This document shows positions 27,929 through 37,600 of a stretch of 53,435 nt of DNA, piece by piece. The notes beneath the pieces were generated by a model. That model searched no databases, was not told the origin of the DNA, and saw only the letters and a program-made list of their open reading frames with translations. The number at the start of each line of letters is the position of its first letter. Position 1 is the first letter of the stretch. The stretch comes from Candidatus Paracaedibacter symbiosus (GTDB taxonomy: Bacteria > Pseudomonadota > Alphaproteobacteria > Paracaedibacterales > Paracaedibacteraceae): positions 58,702 through 112,136 of the forward strand of contig NZ_JQAK01000002.1 of the NCBI RefSeq assembly GCF_000757605.1, written 5' to 3'. The translations under genes were made by a program, and so were the position numbers.

Positions 27929-28285
27929 CTATGATCTCAATGAATCCTCAATTTGTTGGGGATTTTTTGAGAGGGCATATAAATATGCTAATACTGCTGT
28001 ATCTAGGTGACGTCTGTTGAGTTTCCAATTGCGTAGGGTATATAAGTTAAAACCATAGCGTACTGATAATTTTTCCTGTGTCATATTTAGCGCTTGGTGA
28101 ATTGCACGTGGATTAACATCCTCTGGAATACTGATAGCTTTAATGGTTTTATGTTTAGAAATCTGCCTTTTACTTTTATAACCTTTATCAAAGTCAATTG
28201 TTTCTTTCCTCTTATTCTGATAAATCAGTTTCGTCTGATTCACTTGAATAACTACTACTAAAGTCATCCTCAACACTTTTTTCAA
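27929..28285 (-). CDS. XRE-type antitoxin-like regulator
   Basis: The recognisable part is the last 70 residues: PEDVNPRAIHQALNMTQEKL, then SVRYGFNLYTLRNWKLNRRH, a helix-turn-helix of the HigA/NadS-like antitoxin type, ending ALSKNPQQIEDSL. The open frame overlaps the end of the metallo-hydrolase gene by 74 bases and no good start codon lies between, so translation may begin at a CTG near 28230 or an ATT near 28194 after the AGAGGAAAG site. It is transcribed with the hydrolase upstream. Relatives of this regulator normally pair with a RelE/HigB toxin; none is present here. Confidence 0.7.
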   Translation of the reverse strand: MKKVLRMTLVVVIQVNQTKLIYQNKRKETIDFDKGYKSKRQISKHKTIKAISIPEDVNPRAIHQALNMTQEKLSVRYGFNLYTLRNWKLNRRHLDTAVLAYLYALSKNPQQIEDSLRS

Positions 28286-29611
28286 GATCTGTAACTGTTT
28301 GTTTCACTTGTATGTAAGCATCACCATTGTTGTAATATAGTAAGTCTGGTACGTCATTAAAATAGTAAACATTGTCAAATGGTGAATTTACCAACTTTTT
28401 CTCTGGATACAATGATAACAGTTGGTTTCTGTTAAGTATTCGTTTGCCGGGTATTGGGTTCACTTCTCCTGCATGAGAATCGCACAGAATATCATTTGTG
28501 ACAGGTATATAATCTCTTGCAGCAGTAATTTTGAGAGACTCTAAGTCTATTGTTATGCTTCCGCTATCCCTGGTAGTAAATATGGGAGCGTCAGTAACCA
28601 TTGGTGTTAGCGTTCCGTTATTAAAAAAAGACACGATATGTTGCGTTGTCTTCATTTTTTTCTCGGAATAATATAATAAAAGGTCTTTAATTACGTCATA
28701 TCGAGGATGTTTATGCCCCAAGTGAATGCCTGCACTAATCACAACAATTTTAGGCTTAATTAATTTCAATCTTGAGAAGGTTGTACAGTCATGGGCATGA
28801 GCACCGTGGTGGCTAAGTAATAAGACATCCGAGGGTAATGCGTTTTCTTCAACTGAACCCCAAGCTTTTTTATCTGCATCTCCTGGCAATAACATTGACT
28901 TACCTTTATATACCAATTTTAGTATCATACTATCTTGATTTTTTGCTCTATTACCCCCTGCATTCACACCTAAAATTTTCACAATAGGATGCGGGATGTC
29001 CTGTTGTTTGGTAAATTGGCTGTCCTGGTTCTTTAATTTTTTTTATAGTTGCTCAAATAATAGGCTGGTGATTTGTTTATTGATTTACTATTAATTACTA
29101 TTTTGTTTTGCACAAAAACTTGAAAACTGTTGTTGTATGACTCCAATTTTCCTCCCAGCACATAGAGAGCCGATTGTATATTGTACGGTTCGATTAAATT
29201 ATAATGATCTTCATCAGGATGTGATATCCATACTGTTTTAACCGTATGCCCTTTAATATACTTCTGAATTTCTTTTTTGCGTGCTTTATCAGCTTGTTGT
29301 AAATACTCATCGGTTGAGATTTCGATGGTAATTGGTTCTAACCAAATAGCATCATTAATGGTACCCTGATTCTTATCGTAATTAATTTGGAATGTTTTTT
29401 CTCCCCTAGCATTATACCATTCTGCATCTGTTACCCCTGTGCTTTGTTTTCGCTCACTGCTCCCAGCATCAAACACCATTGCTTCATTTTTATATCTTGC
29501 TATAACAGTGTTTCCTTGGCCACATTCAAATACCCTGATTTCGCAAGCATTTATATTACTTTGACAAAAGAGGCACAAAATAATTAGGATTTTATCCAGA
29601 AAGGTATGCAT
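28212..29611 (-). CDS. Exported metallo-beta-lactamase-fold hydrolase (ComEC-like), one apparent frameshift
   Basis: The upstream part (29033-29611) has a signal peptide (MHTFLDKILIILCLFCQS, then NINACE), the strand EIRVFECGQGNTVIARYKNE and AMVFDAGSS, and the zinc motif WISHPDEDHYNLI (HxDxDH). The downstream part (28212-28982) continues SMLLPGDADKKAWGSVEE, SDVLLLSHHGAHAHDCTTF and ISAGIHLGHKHPRYDVIKDL, the ComEC/Rec2-type C-terminal half with the second metal ligands. The halves join perfectly (NYKKKLKNQDSQF..) if one base is added to the eight-base T run at 29037-29044, so I treat them as one gene of about 466 residues. The ATG 29611 has AGGAG 9 bases upstream. A C-terminal acidic Ser-rich tail follows. 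Substrate unknown; nuclease or nucleotide hydrolase is possible. Confidence 0.75.
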
Positions 29612-29821
29612 CACATTTTTCTCCTGTTTGACACTGGGCTTATGATATCCGCAAAAATAAACATATATTAATTTGTAACTGTAAAGCTGAGAAACTTTAG
29701 AAAATACGTTAAATATAACTAATTTTTAATAAGCTTTAGCAACTCTTCAAAAAGAAACAAAAGGGGTACCATAAACGGGGTTTATTCGGGAGGACACAAG
29801 TACCCCGTTGAAAAGGCACAA

Positions 29822-30300
29822 TTATCCTCCTTTAACACAAACGCACTTGCCGAATGAGTTCCACTTATTGAGGATGTTAGCAATAATGATGCCTGCGTGT
29901 GAGTTTTCAGTCTATACCCGATGCATCTTTTAATTCGTGAAATCTGAGCTTCAACTAAAGCCCATAGGCCATAACCATACTTTTTATGAAAAGCATAAAC
30001 TGACCCTTTGTCTTTAATGTATTGCACAACTTTATCATGCCCCTTTGTGATTTCTTGACCATACACAGTAGCATTTGAAGGCGGTGGGATGGCTGGTATA
30101 ATTGCGCTGTTATGAAGCTTCTCAACGCCTTCTTTGCTGTAATAAGCGCCGTCGTCAGCGATCACCTTTTCTATCGGCTTGGTTGCCTCAGCAGGAATAA
30201 GAGCATCCATCATCTTAATGTCACAGGCTTCGTAATCCGTTATTTCAACGACATGCATATTCATCTCGGGATCCATTGATAAATGCATTTTTCGCCAAGG
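29822..30300 (-). pseudogene. IS5/IS4-type transposase C-terminal part
   Basis: Starts RKMHLSMDPEMNMHVVEITD, then IADDGAYYSKEGVEKLHNSA (catalytic Asp) and AIIPPPSNA-like sequence (IIPAIPPPSNATVYG). A one-base shift at the AAAA near 29905 leads to the true end IIIANILNKWNSFGKCVCVK with a TAA at 29822-29824. Its N-terminal half is replaced by an IS6 transposase at about 30300: an IS-IS chimera. Confidence 0.78.
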
Positions 30301-30963
30301 TCTTTGAGGGTTCGATTAGCCGTCTTAAATGATTGAAATCCTAACATAGAGCGGATACGTCGTTTGATGCGTCGATGGTCTTGTTCAAGGATGTTGTTAA
30401 GATATTTTATCTGCCTATGATTAATGCTTTGGCTTAAAATGCCTTCATTCCTTAGTTCTTCAATGGCCTTAGTATAAGGAGCATGCTTATCTGTTGTAAT
30501 TGAGGAAGGCATATATTTGCACTGCTTCAATACTTTCTTAAAGAATCGCTTAGCAGCTGCCAAGTCACGACTATGGGCTAGCATGAAATCGACAGTACGT
30601 CCATATTTGTCAACAGTTAGGTATAAATATTTCCATTTCCCTCTGACTTTAATGTAAGTTTCATCAACTCTTAAAAACCAAACTGAAGGCCTGGCATACC
30701 AGCGTATCCCCTTCTCAAATTCAGGAGCATAATGCTGAATCCAACGGTAAATGGTTGTGTGATCAACCTCTACCCCTCGTTCGCTAATCATTTCGGTCAA
30801 TTGGCGGTAACTAATAGGGTATCTCAAATACCAACGCAAGCATTGTAAAATAATTTCGGGGAAAAATAGCGATATCTAAATTCTTTGGGTTTCAAGATGC
30901 GTTTCTTTCAGGGACTAAGTTTCCCTTAAATTAGCAACTCTTCTCAAATTTGCAACGGAACCC
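30301..30963 (-). pseudogene. IS6-family transposase, truncated, with IS end
   Basis: RWYLRYPISYRQLTEMISER, VDHTTIYRWIQHYAPEFEKG, LRVDETYIKVRGKWKYLYLT (first Asp), SITTDKHAPYTKAI (second Asp) and LEQDHRRIKRRIRSMLGFQS (Glu) form a nearly complete IS6 transposase. The N-terminus reads KEFRYRYF and then shifts by one base in TTTTTCCCC (near 30868). The end is lost at the junction with the IS5-type piece. The IS end GGGTTCCGTTGCAAA (minus strand) is at 30949-30963. Confidence 0.85.
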
Positions 30964-31617
30964 TTTTAAGTAAGTAGAGTTGTTTCTTCCTATGTGTACA
31001 CCTCAATCTTGTATTAAAAGTAATTATCTTAGCCTCGATTAAATGGAATTACGTTATGCCGAGGGAAAGGAATTACATTACTACATAATGTAGGAATGAT
31101 ATAATATAAGAAAAATATGAGAGCAGAGGCGATTAAGTGATTTGAGTTAGCAGCTAAACAAGGACTGCAAGCATCTATAAACAACTTGAAATCTCTTATA
31201 GCAACATAATAAAGGAGCTTAAAAAATTTGCTCCCCCAGAAATGGGGGTAAGCCCACTGCAATTTTAGTTCAATAGAGTCTCTTTAACTTGCGGATCTAA
31301 AAAGGGTGGCTCTCACTAAAGGAGGCAGCCTGCCCTTTATCAAGCATTGCATAGAAAATCTCAGTCTTTTCACTCCCTTTTAATCATTGCTTTCTACAAA
31401 ATCAGGGTATCTTTCCTCCCTATCATTCAGCCAATAAGTCTAAAATAATTTAGAAATATATTTTAAATGCTTTTTGAAATATTAAGAAAAAAATATTACT
31501 TAGTTTGGTTCAGAAGAAGTTTTGCAGTTTGGTAAGATTTCGTTAATATTTACCCTTGTATTTAGTTGTCAGCCTGCCTAGATGCAACTTAGTGTAAAAT
31601 TTTTTTAGGCATTTGTG
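30964..31617. other. Gene-poor stretch with two gene relics before the giant toxin
   Basis: About 650 bases. 31029-31094 (minus) reads NVIPFPRHNVIPFNRG, sharing an 18-base DNA match with the end of the gene at 41901-42566. 31117-31209 (plus) is a Sel1 relic. A CAGCCTGCC word occurs at 31327 and 31571. The promoter of the toxin gene should lie after 31440; no strong hexamers stand out. Confidence 0.45.
31117..31209 (+). pseudogene. Sel1-repeat C-terminal relic
   Basis: Reads EAIK, then a TGA, then FELAAKQGLQASINNLKSLI before a TAA. With Trp in place of the TGA this is the standard end of a Sel1-repeat protein (EAIKWFELAAKQG). Confidence 0.6.
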
Positions 31618-34600
31618 ATGATTTTCTTCTTTCTTAAACGGTTGTTCACCTGGTTCTTAATCATTCAGTATAGTAGTTTAAGTTTTGCTCAGACAACCGG
31701 GGGACGAGTTGTGTTTGAGCTAAAGGATGATTCAACGGCGAATCTTCGTAGCAACAATAAGCGGATATATAGACTGCACGTGAAAGAGGAAGGATCCCAA
31801 TCCGATACCTTGAGAACGAAGCTTGAGTGGGACAACTACCTCAAAAAAACACATGAGAAAGAAAATAAATCTTTTCCGATAAAGACGACGTATCAGGGGG
31901 AATCTTTACGAGTTAGTTACTCTTCAGAAGGCAATGAGCTCAAATTCCTTATCGATAGTCAAGGAGGAGTCCTGATAGATTATATGAAAGGAAGAGGGAA
32001 TTTTAGTTTTTTAACGTTTGGTCAAATTAATCTCAAGAAAACCCTTTCTGCTGAGGTTCTGGACCTGAAGGGAAGCCAAATCCGAAACGAATCCCACCTT
32101 AATGTCGACGCGCTTTGCCTGGAAGCAACTGATACCACCAAAAGGAAAGACGATCCTATTATCAATTGGGCCCATGGCATTATTACCGCGCAAAGAAAAA
32201 TAGATGTCATTAAGGGGGACTTCAACAATCAGGGGGGTATTCGCAGCCAAGGTAATCTCGTTATCGATCTGCATGGCAACAATTTGACAAATAATGATTG
32301 CCAACACCAACCTAATGGAATTGTGTCTAGTGCAGGGCTTGCCCTTGTTAATGCTGGAGAATTAAAAAACCTGGGAACCATTAAAGCAAATACCCTTCAT
32401 GTGAGTGCGACGTCTTTAATAAATGGAGGAAAAGAGGTGGCAAAAACCACATCTTCTTCAGTGCCGAGAAAATATATTTACAAGACTGGAGTTATTTCCT
32501 CGGAAACCGCTGACATTAAGGCCGATACTTTAGAAAACAATTTGGCAAGCCAAATTCTGGCAACAAATTCTGGCTATATTCAAACGCGCAAAAACTTACA
32601 TAATAAAGGATTTATAGGTGAGGAAAAGCCTAACAGCACTTGGGTGATAGGGTCGGAAGGTAGCATTACTAATGACGGGAAGTTACAGGCTGAATGGCTA
32701 ACCTTAGAGGCTCTTGGCTTATTACGGAATAACCATCAGATCGAGGGAAGATCTTTCCTGGATTTGTCAGGCGGTTCATTGAGCAATAGCAATAAAGGGC
32801 GTATAACAGGACAGCAAAAACTTCAGCTTTCAGATTTTAGCAAAGTCGACAATTTTGGCGTCATTAAGGGAGATAAAATAGCTAATTTATTGAATCTGGG
32901 AGCCGTTAACAATCAGGGAACGATTGACTGTAGCAGTGCGGTTCTTAACTTTAAGGCGCGTTCCTTAACAACAGATGGCTTGATCCATGCAAGAATTGCC
33001 TTCATGGACTTGGAGAATGAGCTTCTGGCTAGGAACTTAATAAAAGCGGAGAACTTACTGCGAATAAAGGCAGGAAGGCTTATTAATAAGACCACCCTTT
33101 CAGGCAGCAATATCGTCATTAGCACTCACGAGCAATTTGAAAACCACAATGCCATTGTCTCTCAAAATGAACTTAAGATGACTCTGGCAGGGAAATCGGT
33201 TAATGATGGAAAACTGGAAGCAGGGACGGATATCTCTCTTACAACCTATGGCACCTTTACAAACCATAAAAATATCACCCTCACTTCTGGCAAGAAATTC
33301 ATTATTGAGGGAACTGGCACATTTGCCAATCATGCCACTATTATAGCAGATGTGTTTTCTATTCTAAGTATGGGAGAGGTTAGCAATAATGGAACAATCA
33401 AAGGTAAGACAGGCACATGGACGATTGGTGATTTAACCAATACAAAGATCATTGACTTTACCAATACGCTCAATTTAACGCTCACAAAGGGCAGTAATAG
33501 TGGGGATTTAACTGCCAACACCTTGACAATCCTTATCCACCAGCTGCTAACGAATACAGGCGAGTTAAAAGCCACAACAGCTTTCACCATGAAGGGCGAC
33601 GGGCAGTTTACAAATAAAAATAAGGTTGAATCAACCAATCAACTCACTTTTGAAGACCTTGCCAAAGTAACCAATGCTGCAGGTATGATTGTCGGAAAAG
33701 ATGTTAGCTTTGTTACAGTTGGGACAGTAGATAACCAATCAACAGTAAAATCACACCAGAGCCTTGAACTTACAGAACTGCGAAAACTTCTCAATAGCGG
33801 AACCATCCATGCGCAAACAGGCACATGGACGATTAACTACCTAAACAATTCCAAGAATATCATTATTGGTGAACTTCTAACCCTAGCCACAAAAACGGGT
33901 ATCAATAGTGGAGAATTGACGGCCAAGGACTTCAACTTTACGCTTGAAGAATGGTTTATAAATAACAAGCTTCTGCGAGCAAAAAGGCAACTGACCATAA
34001 AAGGTCCTGGAGAGCTGACGAATACAAGCAACCTGGAATCAGAAGATATTCTTAACCTGGAAAGTTTAGGAAAATTAATTAACCAGGCAGACATCAAAGG
34101 TAAGACAGGCACATGGACAGTCGGCGATTTAACGAATACAAAAATTATCAACTTTACCGATGAGCTTAATTTAACGCTCACAACGGGCAGCAATAGTGAT
34201 GATTTGAGTGCCAACATCCTGACAATTCTTATACATCAGCTACTAACAAATACGGGCGCGTTAAAAGCCACTACAGCTCTGACCGTGAAGGGGGCCGGTG
34301 AATTCAGGAATGATAAGACAGTTCTATCCAGCAATCAACTTTCCTTTGAAGGACTTGCCAAAGTCGTCAATACAAATGAGATAGATGGTAATAATATTGA
34401 CTTTACTGCTGTTGGAAATCTAGAAAATCAGGCAAAAATTCATGCTAATTCCAAGATTAGCTTTAAAAATTTAACAAAATTGGCCAACACGCCTACTGGG
34501 CTTATCCGCGGTAATATGGGCTTGGCTTTAGAGTCTGTTAAGGAAGGAGATAACGAAGGGAAGATAGAATCCTCTGGCTTACTCAGCGTATCTAATACCC

Positions 34601-37600
34601 ACTTTAACAATGCGCCACAAGCCCATATCTTAGCAAGAAACGGTGTAAATATTGATCCTCATTCAAGCATCATCAATGAAGGATTGGTTAATACCGGTGG
34701 ACTTCTAAGTGGTAATCTTGAGCAGACATTTAGGCAAAACCAGGGGACATGGAGCCATACAGGTTTTGTTGATCCTTTGAGTCATGAGCTTCAACTAAAT
34801 GGAATTACAGTTTGGCAAATTGCAGCTGGAGAAACCGAAGGACAGACTTCACAACAGCCCTTAAAAATCATTAACAATGGCGAGGCTTTCTTCCGTAACG
34901 GAGGACTCCAGGCAAAAGGGCCATTGCAGGTAGTCAACAATAAAAAATTGACTTTATCTGGCGCCAAAGCGCAGCGGTTTCAAAGTTTGATAAACCACAA
35001 AGACCTGCATTTAGAGGCGGATACAGAAAATTCCTATCGGGAGTGGAGCATTACCTCCAACGCCGATCAAAGTGTTAGCTTTACACCCGTTACCTCAGGA
35101 ATGATGGCAACAAACGCTGGTAACAGTTCTTCTTTTATCAACAATGGAACCCTCCATACCCCTCTTAATCTCACGTACCATCTCCAATCTCCTTTTGGGA
35201 AAGCCGATGTTAAAGGGGATCTGGAGTATTTGAATCGCACTATTTCCTTAGAAGAACTTTTAGGATTGAGCTGCAATGGAACTGTTACGGCCAACATTGC
35301 AGGCGGTAGGCTGGTAGGGAATGCCCATATAAGCACAATCCATCACCTAAACCTCAGATGTAATCAGCCTCTCACTATAGTTAGTGAACTCAAAGTCCCA
35401 GCTTTAACTCTTGCATCAACAGCGCCTATAAAGTTGGGAGAGGGGCACCAATTTGCCCATATTCAAACGACGGAGGGGAATCTTATACTCTCCGCACCCA
35501 GCATCATTGCTCCAGTTGTGAAGCTTGATTCAGCCGCTGATCTGGATATCAAAACCCCCGCAGGCAGCATGAAACTCGGAGATTTTGTGGAAAAAACTCC
35601 GGATGAGGCGAAAAAGCTGGGACCATGGGGTGGCGGTGTGACGATGAATGATCACTTCCAACCAACGGGAGAAAACACCTATCGGGCTAGCAATGGATCT
35701 ATCTTGAATGCAGGTCGCCGTCTTAATCTGGAGGGGCAAAGACTAGATGTGTCTTATTGCATCTTGTTCAGCCAACTAGAAACGAAAATAACCAGCTCTA
35801 TGCCTCTTAATTTACTGTCTATTATTTTAAATGGGCATGGGGATTTACGCATCCAAGCACCTCAGATCAAGTTTAATTTTGCCGGCACCAAGAAGGCGCA
35901 AAGGACCACGGATTATCAAGCTCTGGAGAGAAAAGGATGGTTTAACTTCGTAACGGTCACGAAGCAAAAAAATATTGCCTATGATTATCTTGTCTCTGAG
36001 CCCACTAAGCTTCTTCACCAAGGAGATGTTTACCTCAATGGCCAACAGATAGATTTTGTGGGCACCCCCTTCACCTTCAAAAAAATTCATATCAATGGTC
36101 AAACTTATGATGAAAAAACTATACCCCCTTTCTCTGCTGTTCGCCTGATTCCCATTCTTTTGGGGGAAAAGGATCGGGATCATTATTATACGACGCTTAA
36201 ATATCATAAAGTTAGCGGCGGGTATTTAAATAGATCGGAGAAAAATGCTCAGAGAACTATTACATTCGCATCAGTCGCACGTGACTTGGCTCCTATGCCC
36301 CCTCTACCACAAATTAAAGATTTCCCTCCAGGAGTTGGAGGTGGAATAGCCTATGTTTTCACATTAATTATGCTCACAAACCCCTATGGAGGCTTTTTTG
36401 GGTTTGGAAAAAAATTAAAAAAAAGGATCCCAGGCTTCTACGGCGAATTTGATGTTCCCAACGCCACTGTAGCCGAGATTGATGCTCTTGGGCGCTATGA
36501 GTCTTCCATATGGATGGCAAACGAGATTCGGCGTTGCCATCAAACAGGGGATGTTTTCAGATATTGGTCAGGACCAGCTATAACCCCGAAGTTTGTATTT
36601 GATGAAGCGGAAATAAACATCGCCAATTTCCAAGGACAAATGACAATGGATGGGACAGATGTGTCTGTCAATGCCTCCACAATCGACCTTTACAATAGCA
36701 GTACGCGACAAATTGATGAGGTACTGAAAGCCCTAGATATTGATCTTGGCAACACGCCCCAGGCAGTCTTCCTGGATTTTGTTCAAAATTCTCTTGGGCA
36801 TGGGCTCGTTGGTCATCATCTGTCCATCTCTGATTTGCCCGCCGTGACCTTTATGGCGCTGTCTCCCAAGGACAAAATGGGCCAACCTATAGGCATCAGA
36901 TTGTCCCGTATCAACCTGCATGTGCCCATTGATCTTGTCGTCATGGCGGCTATGGCAGACCATGCAAAACGTGTTCATTATAGAGGAATGAGTGGTGAAG
37001 ATTTATTGATGCATATCATGAATCATTCCAGACGGCTTCGACAGCTTCAGTACGCCTCCAGTTCTCCCAAGGCTCTTGCCTATGAAGAAATGGCCGCAGA
37101 CAATCAGCTCGCCCTCTATGCTGCCAACGATAACGATCCTGACTCTGAAGACGGAAAAGTTTACCTGCACATTCCCGTCAATGCGCAAAATCGCCATTCC
37201 CAACCAGGAGATCTTGTTATTGAGAATGCTAAACTCAATGCGGCCAACGATAATACGCTACGAGATCAACGCCTTGTTGTGGGGCAAGAAGCATCTCTCA
37301 CAGGCAAAAATTTGACGCTGGAATCAACGGCCAAACCGTCTACACAAAATAACGTTGTCACCTACACACCCCATGCACCCATGACGGCAATCGGAGATCC
37401 ACTGGCTAAATTAACCTTGGATGCGGGGCATACCTCTCGCTTAACCGGAACAACGGTTGAAGGATTTAGCGACATCAAGAATAAGGCAGGAGTTGCGACC
37501 GAAACAACCGCTTTGAAGATGAAAAATAAAAACAATGGGTTTGAAGGCAACACAACAACTCATACGGTCGAAGACCATCACCTGCTCACTACGATCAAAT

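Noticed and set aside
12319-31140. TGA recoded as tryptophan (in-frame TGA at 12319, 23652, 24086, 31138)
   Set aside because: Only decayed or truncated genes show it, TGG is used throughout the long intact genes, and good genes such as those ending at 9641 and 26387 stop at TGA. The TGA at 12319 replaces a Ser/Thr position, not Trp.
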